In this document: positions 35,703-43,353 of the stretch, one piece after another
How positions within the stretch are numbered: the first letter of the stretch is position 1
Layout of the letters: each line of letters starts with the position of its first letter
Assembly: GCA_963835685.1 (NCBI GenBank)
Contig: CAWIGI010000011.1
Location: 93,417-157,416 of the forward strand
Direction: 5' to 3'
DNA from: DATAGF01 sp963835685
GTDB taxonomy: Bacteria; Actinomycetota; Thermoleophilia; Miltoncostaeales; Miltoncostaeaceae
Length of the DNA: 64,000 bases
Translations under genes and position numbers: made by a program
The notes under the pieces: generated by a model
The model's database searches: none
Told to the model about the DNA's origin: nothing
The model's input: only the letters and a program-made list of their open reading frames with translations

Positions 35703-36890
35703 TCAGCGGAGTGAGCTGAACGCGGCGCGGATCTCGGTCGCGAAGAGCTCGGGCTCCTCCCAGGCGGCGAAGTGGCCGCCCTTGTCCACCTCGTGGAAGT
35801 AGACGACATTCGGGTAGCTCGCCTCGACCCAGCTGCGCGGCGTCCGCCAGATCTCGCCCGGGAACGTCGTGAAGCCGAACGGGATCTTCGGCGGCGGCAG
35901 AGGCTGGCGGCCCGCGGCCGGGGCGTCCGGCCCGTAGGCTTCCCAGTACGACCGGGCCGCCGAGGCTCCCGTGCCCATCAGCCAGTACAGCGTGATGTTG
36001 TCGAGAACGTGGTCGCGCGTGAGGTTGCCCGAGGGCTGTCCGTTGACGAAGGCGCGGGTGATCTTGTAGTAGGCGTCGGTGTCGTGGTCGATCATCCAGG
36101 CGGCCAGCGCGACCGGGGAGTCGAGCAGGGCGTAGCCGATCGTCTGCGGGCGGGTGGCCATCTCGACGAAGTAGCCGTTTCCGGACTGCCCGAAGGTGGC
36201 GATCTGTGCGGCCGCGGCGCGTTCCTCGTCGGTGTCGGTCGGCATGGGGCCGTTCAGCGCCGGGACCAGCAGGTTCGTGTGGATGCCGATCAGGCCCTCG
36301 GGTGCTTGGCGGCTCATCGCGTCGGTGACGCCGGCGCCTACGTCGCCGCCCTGGGCCACGTAGCGGGTGTGACCGAGGCGGCGCACGAGCTCGGCCCAGG
36401 CCCGCGCGGTCCGCTCGAGGTCCCAGCCGAGCTCGCCCGGCTGGCCGGAGAGGCCGTACCCGGGCAGGGAGGGCAGCACGAGGTGAAAGGCATCCTCTGC
36501 TCTGCCGCCGTGCGCGGTCGGGTCGGTCAGGGGGCCGACGGAGTCGATCATCTCCACGACGGACCCGGGCCAGCCATGGGTCATGATCAGCGGTAGCGCG
36601 TCCTCGTGCGCCGATTTGACGTGGATGAAGTGGATGTCCACGCCGTCGATCTCGGTCGTGAACTGCGGCAAGGCGTTGAGCTTCGCCTCGGCCTTGCGCC
36701 AGTCGTACTCGGCCGTCCAGTAGCGCGCGAGCTCCTGGAGCGTCTTGAGCTGCACGCCCTGCGATCGATCGGTGGCCAGCTCCGGGGAGGGCCAGCGCGT
36801 CGCGTCGATGCGGCGACGCAGCTCGACGAGCTCCTCATCGGGAACGTTGACGCGGAAGGGACGAATGTCGATCACCGGCGTGCTGTCCAT
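35703..36890 (-). CDS. Epoxide hydrolase with EHN N-terminal domain
   Basis: 395 residues. N-terminal EHN domain (PFRVNVPDEELVELRRRID, YWTAEYDWRKAEAKLNALPQ), then alpha/beta hydrolase core: oxyanion motif THGWPGSVVEM, nucleophile Asp in AQGGDVGAG, lid Tyr region, and catalytic His in DKGGHFAAWEEPE. This is the microsomal-type epoxide hydrolase layout and it is intact. It lies inside the segment bounded by the tRNA 3' half and the complete tRNA. No signal peptide. Cargo gene, substrate unknown. Confidence 0.88.
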   Translation of the reverse strand: MDSTPVIDIRPFRVNVPDEELVELRRRIDATRWPSPELATDRSQGVQLKTLQELARYWTAEYDWRKAEAKLNALPQFTTEIDGVDIHFIHVKSAHEDALPLIMTHGWPGSVVEMIDSVGPLTDPTAHGGRAEDAFHLVLPSLPGYGLSGQPGELGWDLERTARAWAELVRRLGHTRYVAQGGDVGAGVTDAMSRQAPEGLIGIHTNLLVPALNGPMPTDTDEERAAAAQIATFGQSGNGYFVEMATRPQTIGYALLDSPVALAAWMIDHDTDAYYKITRAFVNGQPSGNLTRDHVLDNITLYWLMGTGASAARSYWEAYGPDAPAAGRQPLPPPKIPFGFTTFPGEIWRTPRSWVEASYPNVVYFHEVDKGGHFAAWEEPELFATEIRAAFSSLR

Positions 36891-37365
36891 CTGACCTCCT
36901 TCTTGTCTCGTCTCGTCGAGCGACGGCTTCGCCTGCCCGGTTGCGCCCGGCGCGCGCGACCGTGCGCGCGCCGGTGCCTGCTCGCGCCGGCCATCGCGCT
37001 GGGTGGACCCTCGCCCCCTGTGGTGCTCATTCGAGCGGGAGAGGAATCGTCAGTTCGCCGGGACGGCGGAGTGCGAGCGGGAAGAGGGCGGCACCCCGAG
37101 CGGGCCGACGCCCTCGGGCGGTGGGCTGGAGGTGGGCGCGGCAGGACTCGAACCTGCGCTGCAAACCGCCGGGGTTTTCGAGCTCCGGGGGGCCATCGAG
37201 GGGGCCATCGGGGCGATACGCGACGACGCGCGGAAAGGGAGCCCGCCGCCGCCGCCGGGCCTCAGAGGCCCGCGTAGCGCGCGACACCGGACCGAGGGTC
37301 ACCTGCACCGCCTTGGTCCGGATCGTCCTCCCCCTGGCGATGCCGGCGGCCGCCCGCAATACGCG
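36891..37365. other. Intergenic region with a diverged tRNA-end/att scrap
   Basis: No supportable gene. It carries an acceptor/T-arm-like piece (37134-37157) and a paired GGGGGCCATC motif (37187-37210) described separately. Confidence 0.5.
37134..37210 (-). repeat. Diverged acceptor/T-arm scrap plus paired GGGGGCCATC motif
   Basis: On the leftward strand GCAGG-TTCGAGT-CCTGC is a perfect T-arm, followed by acceptor 3' strand CGCGCCC, the same acceptor as the complete tRNA. On the anticodon side, instead of a tRNA 5' half, come two copies of GGGGGCCATC and a CGAYRCGCGACG stretch like that at 38620-38642. It looks like a third, older or different attachment-site junction. Confidence 0.5.
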
Positions 37366-38256
37366 CTAGCGGGCCGCCGGGGCGAAGAAGTCGATAAGGA
37401 GTTGGTTGACGCGTTCAGCCTCGTCGTGATGCACCCAATGCGATGCGTCGGCCAGGCGCTCCACGCGGTCGAGGTTGGGCACGTCGTCGTGGTCGGGCTC
37501 GGCGAGTTCGGGGCCGAGGTAGGAATCGCGCTCCCCCCAGATGACCAGGGTCCGCGCCGAGATCGGGCGAAGCTTTGCCACGGCATCCTTCTGGGACTGT
37601 CGTACGGAGGCGCGGTAGTAGTTGATCATCCCGGCTGCCGCCCCGGGCTGCGACCACGCCTCGACGTAGCGTTCGAGTTCCTGCGGCGTGTAAGGCGGGT
37701 TCGCGTCATCCAGGAAGTCTCGGAAGAAATGCCAGTCTCTGGCGCGCACGACGTCCTCGGGCAGCCGCGGGAGCGCAAAGAAGAAGAAGTACCAGGACTT
37801 TCGGAGCTGACTCGGGTGGCGCAGCCCCTCCTGGAGCCGCCGCGGATGGGCCGCGTTGAGGATGGCGAGTCGGTTGACCGCCTCGGGGTGGTTCATCGCG
37901 GTGGTCCAGGCGATCGATCCGCCCCAGTCGTGACCGGCCAGCATCGCGGACTCGGCACCGAGCTCTCGGATAAGCCCGCGGATGTCGGCGGCGAGCAGGT
38001 CGACGGCGTAGGCCTCGAAGTCCTCTGGCTTCGATGACAGGTTGTAGCCACGTGTGTCGGGGGCGACCACGCGAAAACCCGCCGACACGAGCGGCTCGAT
38101 CTGCAGCCGCCAACCGAACCAGAACTCCGGGAAGCCGTGCAGCAGAACGACCAGCGGCCCGTCACCGGCCTCGACGTAGTGCAATTTCTGATCGCCGACC
38201 TCGGCGTAACCCTCCCGAAGCTCGGTCCCGACGTCAGGGAGACCAGTAGTGGCCAT
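37366..38256 (-). CDS. Alpha/beta hydrolase, soluble epoxide hydrolase-like
   Basis: 296 residues. LHGFPEFWFGWRLQIEPL (HGFP oxyanion motif), nucleophile Asp in AGHDWGGSIAWT, cap residues YFFFFALPRLPED, acid in WGERDSYLG, and His in ASHWVHHDEAE. The W-x-H and D-W-G-G-S elements match soluble epoxide hydrolases and haloalkane dehalogenases; two Tyr in the cap region favour an epoxide hydrolase. Second enzyme of this type in the same segment, so epoxide or haloalkane metabolism may be the cargo theme. Confidence 0.85.
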   Translation of the reverse strand: MATTGLPDVGTELREGYAEVGDQKLHYVEAGDGPLVVLLHGFPEFWFGWRLQIEPLVSAGFRVVAPDTRGYNLSSKPEDFEAYAVDLLAADIRGLIRELGAESAMLAGHDWGGSIAWTTAMNHPEAVNRLAILNAAHPRRLQEGLRHPSQLRKSWYFFFFALPRLPEDVVRARDWHFFRDFLDDANPPYTPQELERYVEAWSQPGAAAGMINYYRASVRQSQKDAVAKLRPISARTLVIWGERDSYLGPELAEPDHDDVPNLDRVERLADASHWVHHDEAERVNQLLIDFFAPAAR

Positions 38257-38407
38257 GAGGACCTCCGGGTAGGCACTTCGGCGCGGTGCGAGACTAACGC
38301 CCGCCGGACTGGATAAGCAATGCGGGGGCCCTGGCGAGGTCGTTGACGACGACGGTGGGCTCGACGCTCTCGTGAGCGAAGAGCCCTCGGGGACGACGCG
38401 AAGTCGC

Positions 38408-38590
38408 TCAGGGCAGCAGCGAGGCGCGCTCGATCTCGCGCTCGCCGACGAGGACGTGTGCGCTGGTGTCGAGCGTGACGCTCGCTCGCGCGTGCCCGGC
38501 GGCGCGAGCGACCTCGTGCACCGGCAGGCCCCCGTGCAGGCGAAGCGAGATGGAGCGATGACGGAGGTCGTGCAGGTTGAAGCGCGGCAC
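38408..38590 (-). pseudogene. Tyrosine integrase C-terminal fragment with Tyr-to-Ser change
   Basis: 60 residues equal to the end of a tyrosine integrase: FNLHDLRHRSISLRLHGGLP, AGHARASVTLDTSAHVLVGE. It is clearly homologous to the end of the integrase at 29850, but the nucleophile position reads Ser (AGC) instead of Tyr. It is cut off upstream exactly where the tRNA-flank repeat starts. Non-functional. Confidence 0.8.
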
Positions 38591-38594
38591 GAGC

Positions 38595-38704
38595 TTCGCG
38601 CCCGGGGGCCACCCGGGGGGCCATCAGGGCGACACACGACGCACAGCTCGCACGCCTCGCCCGCGTAGCCAAGCGCGATCTCGCTCTGTGAGCGGGGGCC
38701 GAGA
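38595..38704. repeat. tRNA 3' flank repeat with paired GGGGGCC motif
   Basis: This stretch, directly downstream of the tRNA, carries GGGGGCCACC and GGGGGGCCATC (38603-38624), CGACACACGACGCACAG, CTCGCACGCCTCGCCCG and GCGCGATCTCGCTCT. The same blocks in the same order are in the degenerate copy at 29633-29743. It is fused to the integrase fragment on its left. Confidence 0.7.
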
Positions 38705-38778
38705 TGGGCGCGCCAGGATTCGAACCTGGGTCCAAGGGATTATGAGTCCCCTGCTCTAACCAGCTGAGCTACACGCCC
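38705..38778 (-). tRNA. tRNA with CAT anticodon (elongator Met or Ile2)
   Basis: A 74-nt cloverleaf on the leftward strand: acceptor GGGCGTG/CGCGCCC with one G-U, D-arm AGCTCAGCTGGTTAGAGC with GCTC/GAGC, anticodon stem GGGGA/TCCCT with loop CTCATAA, T-arm CCAGG-TTCGAAT-CCTGG, discriminator A, no encoded CCA. The CAT anticodon fits elongator tRNA-Met or lysidine-modified tRNA-Ile2; D/anticodon sequence does not settle which. Only complete copy in this locus; half copies lie on both sides. Confidence 0.93.
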
Positions 38779-38884
38779 TTTGTCCTGCTAATGCGGGTCT
38801 TCTGTGTCCCGGCGTCGGTCACTTGATCGCTCAAGTGGACCCGGAAAGACCCGTCCCTGGACCCTAGCGGGGGCTAGCCGCTAG

Positions 38885-39047
38885 GCCCTTGTCCCCCGCC
38901 GCCAGTGGGGTAGGTCCTCCGGCCGCTCGAATCGCCTCTCGGGCTAGCCCCGCCCCGCTCGCGGGCTGTCCGGCCCCCGGCCTCGGGCCTAGACGCCGAT
39001 TCGAGCGGCCGCCGGTACCTCGACCCCCTTCCGGGGGGGACAAGGGC
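38885..39047. repeat. Nested long inverted repeats (structured intergenic element)
   Basis: GCCCTTGTCCCCC (38885-38897) pairs exactly with GGGGGACAAGGGC (39035-39047), and inside it GGCCGCTCGAATCG (38921-38934) pairs exactly with CGATTCGAGCGGCC (38997-39010). The apex adds further CTCGGGC/GCTAG elements. The arms are nested, so one ~160-nt hairpin can form. No gene is present from 38779 to 39241. Could be a structured RNA, a recombination site or a terminator cluster. Confidence 0.7.
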
Positions 39048-39241
39048 TTAGATTCGCTAGCCGCGTCGCGGCCCGGCGGGCGCCCCCCGGCCGTAGGCCC
39101 GGACCCGGGCCTTATGAATCTCGCGGTTGCGGCCGAGCTGGCCGGCGCTGTGGACGGCCACCCCGGCCGGCCGGGCCGCCGGCCGAGTCCGCGCCCTAGC
39201 CGCGTCCGTCGCCAACCCCCGAGCGCTCAGGCGATTCAACC

Positions 39242-40510
39242 TCACCGGCACCCACGCGCTGTTCGTTGGCATGCCTGGCCGGGCAGCAGCGGAGGCGGAT
39301 CCTTCGGCGCCACCACGGCGCCGATCGACCGGAAGAGGGCGTCGCTGGAGTTGGGGAACGGGTAGTTGCCCTGCGAGTCGAAGGCGCTGGGCTGGTAGGT
39401 CACGACCGTCGCGATGGCGATCTTCTCGGAGGGTAGGTAGGCCTCCGTCGCGCTGTAGCCGGAGACCAGCGGGTCCTGCAGGATCCACGACCCGGAGCGC
39501 ACGACCCCGAGGCCGTAGTCGTACACGTTGATCTGGGTGAAGCAGGAGGGCTCGCAGACGGGCAGCTTCTGGCCGAAGCCCAGCAGGTTGGGGCCGGTCA
39601 TAGCCCGGTAGCTCTTCCTCGAGAGCAGGGCGCCGGTGCCGACCTTGACCGCCGTCGTGATCATGTCGTCGATGGTCGTGGTCTGGTTCGCCCCGATCGG
39701 GGTGCCCCACTGCGGGTTCCAGAACGTCGCCTCCTCGTAGAAGAAGGTCGACGGCGGGATCCCGAGAAGCACGCGGCGCTCGGAGCTGAAGGAGTGGAGC
39801 ACCGGCGGCGGGATCTTGGACGTCGTCGTCGCCACGGTGTGGTCGAGGCCCATCGGGTCGAGCACCTTCTGGCGCAGCAGCGTCGCGAGTGGCTTCCCGC
39901 CGATCTTGGCGAGGATGTTGCCGAGGATCATGAAGTTGGTGTGCGCGTAGCTCCAGTTCGTCCCGGGGGCGAACTGCTGGGGTCGCGAGAAGGCGTAGGC
40001 GAGCCGCTCGCGGAACGTGAAGACGTGGAACGGGTCCGCGTTCCAGGCCGCGTTCCAGGCCGGATCGGTCTCGAAGTCGGGGTACCCGGTCGTCTGGTTG
40101 GCCAGCATCTTCAGCGTGACCTTGTCGGCCTCGGGCAGGGTCGGCATCCAGCGGTTGACCGTGTCGTCGAGCCGGACCTTGCCCTCGTCCACGAAGCGCA
40201 TCAGGAGCGTGCCCAGGTAGGCGAAGGCGACGGCGCCGTTGCGGAAGTTCATGTCGGCCGTCGCCGGCACGTTGTTCATCGACGTGCCGAACGCCCGCCG
40301 GAACAGGACCTTGTTCCCCCGGGTGACCTTGACGATGGCGGCGCGGAGGTGGTCGTTCGCCATCGCGTCCCGCACGGCGGCCGCGATGGCCGGCGCCTGC
40401 GACGCATTCTTGCCGCCCGGCGTCGCGGCGCTCGCCGCCTGAGCCCCCCCGACGGGCAGCGCGAGGAGCGCCAGCGCGAGCAGGAGCGGGGCCCACCGGC
40501 CGCGAATCAC
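39242..40510 (-). CDS. Secreted beta-lactamase-fold protein lacking Ser-x-x-Lys
   Basis: 422 residues from GTG 40510, starting with a signal peptide (APLLLALALLALPVGGAQA). The fold of serine beta-lactamase-like (class C/esterase) proteins is clear: FRNGAVAFAYLGTLL, FVDEGKVRLDDTVNRWMP, LANQTTGYPDFE, PGTNWSYAHTNFMILG. The S-x-x-K site aligned with FRIGSVTKTF reads GAVAFA, so Ser is Ala and Lys is Phe; the second-motif Tyr/Asn (YAHTN) is kept. Probably binds but does not cleave. An earlier TTG at 40546 is possible. Last gene of the segment right of the tRNA. Confidence 0.75.
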   Translation of the reverse strand: MIRGRWAPLLLALALLALPVGGAQAASAATPGGKNASQAPAIAAAVRDAMANDHLRAAIVKVTRGNKVLFRRAFGTSMNNVPATADMNFRNGAVAFAYLGTLLMRFVDEGKVRLDDTVNRWMPTLPEADKVTLKMLANQTTGYPDFETDPAWNAAWNADPFHVFTFRERLAYAFSRPQQFAPGTNWSYAHTNFMILGNILAKIGGKPLATLLRQKVLDPMGLDHTVATTTSKIPPPVLHSFSSERRVLLGIPPSTFFYEEATFWNPQWGTPIGANQTTTIDDMITTAVKVGTGALLSRKSYRAMTGPNLLGFGQKLPVCEPSCFTQINVYDYGLGVVRSGSWILQDPLVSGYSATEAYLPSEKIAIATVVTYQPSAFDSQGNYPFPNSSDALFRSIGAVVAPKDPPPLLPGQACQRTARGCR

Positions 40511-40578
40511 CGCTCCACCCTCTGGCACCGGGAGCGCCCACGTCAAGGAGGGGAGCGCCCGTCACGACTGCTGCGCCA

Positions 40579-41397
40579 TTGTCCGGATGGGGGCTTGGGA
40601 GTAGCTTTCCCTCCCACCTCCAAGAACTTGGCGGCCCCCGGTTGGGAGCGAGAATCCAGGTCTGCGGCCGTGTGGTCGTGCAGCTCGACGGCCGACGCGT
40701 CGAGCGCGCCCTGCCGGGACGTCAGGGGCTGTTCCTCCTCGTCTACCTGGCTGTCAACCGCGATCGCCCCGTCAGCCGCGACGAGCTGATCGAGGCGCTC
40801 TGGCCGGACGAGCTGCCTCCGAAGCCGCAGCCGGCCCTCAGCGTCCTGCTCTCGAAGCTCAGAAGCGCGCTCGGGCCGGCGTCGCTCGAGGGCCGATCAC
40901 ACCTCCGCCTCGCGCTGCCTGCGGCCTGGATCGATCTCGAGGCCGCCATGATGGGGATCCACCGAGCCGAGTCGGCCGTCGCGCTCGGGGACTGGGCCGG
41001 GGCGTCGGGCCCGGCGCGCGTCGCGCTCCACACGGCCAACCGGGGCATCCTCCCCGGCCTCGACGCCCCGTGGGTCGTCGAGCTCCGGAGCCGGCTGGAG
41101 GACATTCGGCTCCGCGCGCTGGCCTGCGTCGGGATCTCCAGCCTGCGCATCGGCGGAACTGAGCTCCCCGCGGCGGAGCGGTCCGGGCGCGCGATGGTGA
41201 AGCTCTCGCCCTTCCGGGAGGCCGGCTATGGGCTCCTCATGGAGGCCCTCGCGGTGCAGGGGAACACCGCCGAGGCGCTGCTGGCGTACGACGCCCTGCG
41301 ATGCCTGCTGCGCGACGAGCTCGGCACCGCGCCGAGCACGGAGGTGCAGGCGTTGCATCAGCGGCTCCTTGGGCCGACGCTCGGGGCCGCTCGCTGA
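40579..41397 (+). CDS. SARP/BTAD-type transcriptional regulator
   Basis: Up to 272 residues. A winged-helix OmpR-like domain (RQGLFLLVYLAVNRDRPVSR, DELIEALWPDELPP, ALSVLLSKLRSALG) is followed by a BTAD helical domain (SRLEDIRLRALACVGISSL, GYGLLMEALAVQGNTAEALL, LLRDELGTAPSTEVQALHQR). SARP proteins activate secondary-metabolism or other operons. The start is uncertain: TTG 40579 or the TTG at 40642 just before RIQVCG. Divergent from the beta-lactamase-fold gene, which may be its target. Confidence 0.85.
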   Translation: MSGWGLGSSFPSHLQELGGPRLGARIQVCGRVVVQLDGRRVERALPGRQGLFLLVYLAVNRDRPVSRDELIEALWPDELPPKPQPALSVLLSKLRSALGPASLEGRSHLRLALPAAWIDLEAAMMGIHRAESAVALGDWAGASGPARVALHTANRGILPGLDAPWVVELRSRLEDIRLRALACVGISSLRIGGTELPAAERSGRAMVKLSPFREAGYGLLMEALAVQGNTAEALLAYDALRCLLRDELGTAPSTEVQALHQRLLGPTLGAAR

Positions 41398-41484
41398 CGG
41401 GCGTCGCAAGCGCAGAGCTCGCCAACGTTGAGGAAAGGCCGATCGACGAGCGTGCCCGAGCAGACGTCAGCGAGAGGAGACCTC

Positions 41485-41643
41485 TTGGCCTTGATCATGA
41501 CCTGCGAATGCGGGGAGGTGGCGCGCGCGGAGACGGAAGACGAGCTGATCGCCGCCGTCGAGCGCCACCTGGCCGAGCAGCATCCTGACCTGGTGGGGAA
41601 GTTCTCGCCTGACGACATCCTCGCGATGGCGGAGATGGTCTAG
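41485..41643 (+). CDS. DUF1059 small protein
   Basis: 52 residues from TTG 41485 (GAGAGGAGA ends six bases upstream) or 48 from ATG 41497. MTCECGEVARAETEDELIAA, then HLAEQHPDLVGKFSPDDILA: the DUF1059 pattern, with two Cys and a conserved His near the middle. Function unknown. It sits 87 bp behind the BTAD gene. Confidence 0.75.
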   Translation: MALIMTCECGEVARAETEDELIAAVERHLAEQHPDLVGKFSPDDILAMAEMV

Positions 41644-41754
41644 GGGGGCCCGCCGCTGTTCTCGACCTCGTTCGCCGTCGCTGGCGGCCCGCGCATGGGC
41701 GACGTATGGCGGCACCGCGGCGTCGCCGGGCGCGCCACCGGCGACACACGTCCG

Positions 41755-42115
41755 CGCACGCAAGCAGCAGACCGCGCCGTCGACCTCGCCGGCTCGCGCG
41801 GCGTCCTCTCGCGCGCCGTCGCGCTGATCGACGCGTACCGTGCCGCGAGCCCGGCGACGGCAACGCCGAGGAGGTCGGCGTCCTGTTCGCAGAGGCCCAG
41901 GCGGCCAAGGCGCTCGTCGACGAGGCGGCCGCCCGCATCGTGGACCGCGCGCTCCCGCCCGGGCGGCGCCTGCTACCTCAACCGGACCCCACCCGTTGCG
42001 CGCGTATCGCGACGTCAACGCTGGCTCCTTCATGCGTCCGCTCTCGGCGCCAAGCTCGCCGACGACTACCTCGGCCGCGTCGCCCCCGGCGAAGAGACCC
42101 CGCTCCACTACGATG
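41755..42115 (+). pseudogene. Acyl-CoA dehydrogenase C-terminal remnant
   Basis: Across several frames one can read RGVLSRAVALIDAYRAASP, EVGVLFAEAQAAKALVDEAA, CYLNRTP, RAYRDVNAGSFM and YLGRVAPGEETPLHYDG, which matches the order of the C-terminal helices of acyl-CoA dehydrogenases. The N-terminal and FAD domains are absent, so this is a truncated fragment with extra frameshifts, not merely sequence error. Confidence 0.55.
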
Positions 42116-42559
42116 GCGCTCGCCACCCCAGCGCCCGCGGCACCGGCCCCGACATTGGGTTCGAGACCCTTCCCTGCCTCGTCGGCCTCAGGGCGGCATA
42201 CTCCCCTCGCGACGCGCGCCAGAGCCGCCACTCATTCGAGCCGTGTCCGGGGGCGCGGCGGGACTGGGGCCCCACCCCGCCATGCCCGTGAGGGTGCCTG
42301 GCCGGTGCTGCTCGCTGGGATCGAACTCAAGCTCCAAGCGTGGAGGAGGGGCTCGACCGCGTGGCGGCGCGGGCGCAAAGCCGCTCTTGGCTGGACAAAT
42401 CGCGTAACCCTGGCCCCCGGGAATGACCACGGATCCGCGTGTGGCCTTCGTGAGGCCAGCACACGGAAAGGACAGGGAAAGGCGCCGCAAAGGTTCGCGC
42501 AAGGAGCACCCGCCACGATGCCCTCCTTCATAGACGGTCAACACCTCTGAGGAGGAGCC
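42116..42559. other. Intergenic stretch, no gene seen
   Basis: Open frames here have no recognisable protein features. The end carries a good ribosome binding site (GAGGAGGAG at 42550) for the next gene; a promoter could not be placed confidently. Confidence 0.4.
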
Positions 42560-42991
42560 ATGGCATCCAGCAACGTCGAGACCTACCGCGCCGGTCACGA
42601 GGCCTTCAACCGGAGGGACTTCGAGGCCATGACCGACCACTACGCCGACAGCATCACCTGGACCGATCACCCCCAGGGCCGGACGTTCAGGACGCCCCAG
42701 GAGTTCAGGGACGACTTCCTGCCAGGGTGGGTCCTGTCCTCCCCCGACATCCAAATCACTGACCCTCGCTATATCGACGCTGGCCAGACGGTGGTGTGCA
42801 CCTTCACTGCTAGCGGCACGCACGACGGGCCGCTTGGGGCGTTCCCCGCCACTGGCAAGGAGTTCGCACTGCCGCTCTGCGAGATGTGGCACTTCGACCT
42901 TGGCGGGCGGGTCGTCGGTGGGGACCTCTACTACGACCAGGTCTCGCTGCTCACGCAGCTGGGGCTCATGCCGCAGCCGGCCGGCGTGTAG
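42560..42991 (+). CDS. SnoaL-like (NTF2 fold) protein
   Basis: 143 residues: VETYRAGHEAFNRRDFEAMT, HYADSITWTDHPQGRTF, GWVLSSPDIQITDPRYI, VVCTFTASGTHDGPLGAFP, FALPLCEMWHFDLGGRV. This is a stand-alone SnoaL-like polyketide-cyclase-type fold. Such proteins range from cyclases and hydrolases to binding proteins; residues do not decide. Complete and preceded by a strong ribosome binding site. G+C slightly lower than neighbours. Confidence 0.82.
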   Translation: MASSNVETYRAGHEAFNRRDFEAMTDHYADSITWTDHPQGRTFRTPQEFRDDFLPGWVLSSPDIQITDPRYIDAGQTVVCTFTASGTHDGPLGAFPATGKEFALPLCEMWHFDLGGRVVGGDLYYDQVSLLTQLGLMPQPAGV

Positions 42992-43206
42992 GCGGCTGCG
43001 CGAACGGGCGGAAGCACCACCCCGCGTCGCCCGGTGACCCGGGCGGTTCGCACATGTCAGCGGCCGGACCGGCCGGCAAGGCCCGCGACTCGCGTGCTTC
43101 AGCGACCATGCTGGGCCGACCCCGGCGGGTCGTCGACGGACTGTGCGAGGCTGAGCCCGCCGCGCGCCTCCCTGCTGACTTGGCCGTCCAGGGGGCGGCG
43201 CGTGGC

Positions 43207-43326
43207 CTGTGGGTCAAGGGCCCGATCTGTGGGTCATGGGGCCCTGTGGGTCAACTCTGTGGGGCTGGAGCCGTCACACCACGTCACGCCCTGTCCCGCT
43301 CTACGAGGGCGATGTCACGCCCTGTC
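43207..43326. repeat. Clustered direct repeats next to the tRNA 5' half
   Basis: CTGTGGGTCA occurs three times at 43207, 43227 and 43244, then GTCACGCCCTGTC twice at 43283 and 43314. All are in the same orientation and lie 28-147 bp from the tRNA half site at 43354. The region 42992-43353 has no gene. Spacing and placement resemble integrase or excisionase arm sites. Confidence 0.7.
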
Positions 43327-43353
43327 GGAACCGTTGCGGGGCCGGCACCAGCG

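Noticed and set aside
38885..39047. Integron attC site
   Set aside because: The arms lack the RYYYAAC/GTTRRRY boxes and no integron integrase is near.
39242..40510. Functional beta-lactamase (resistance gene)
   Set aside because: Catalytic Ser and Lys are absent; no resistance can be claimed.
43207..43253. CRISPR-like array of CTGTGGGTCA
   Set aside because: Repeats of 10 bp with 7-10 bp spacers, no leader or cas genes; spacing fits protein sites.
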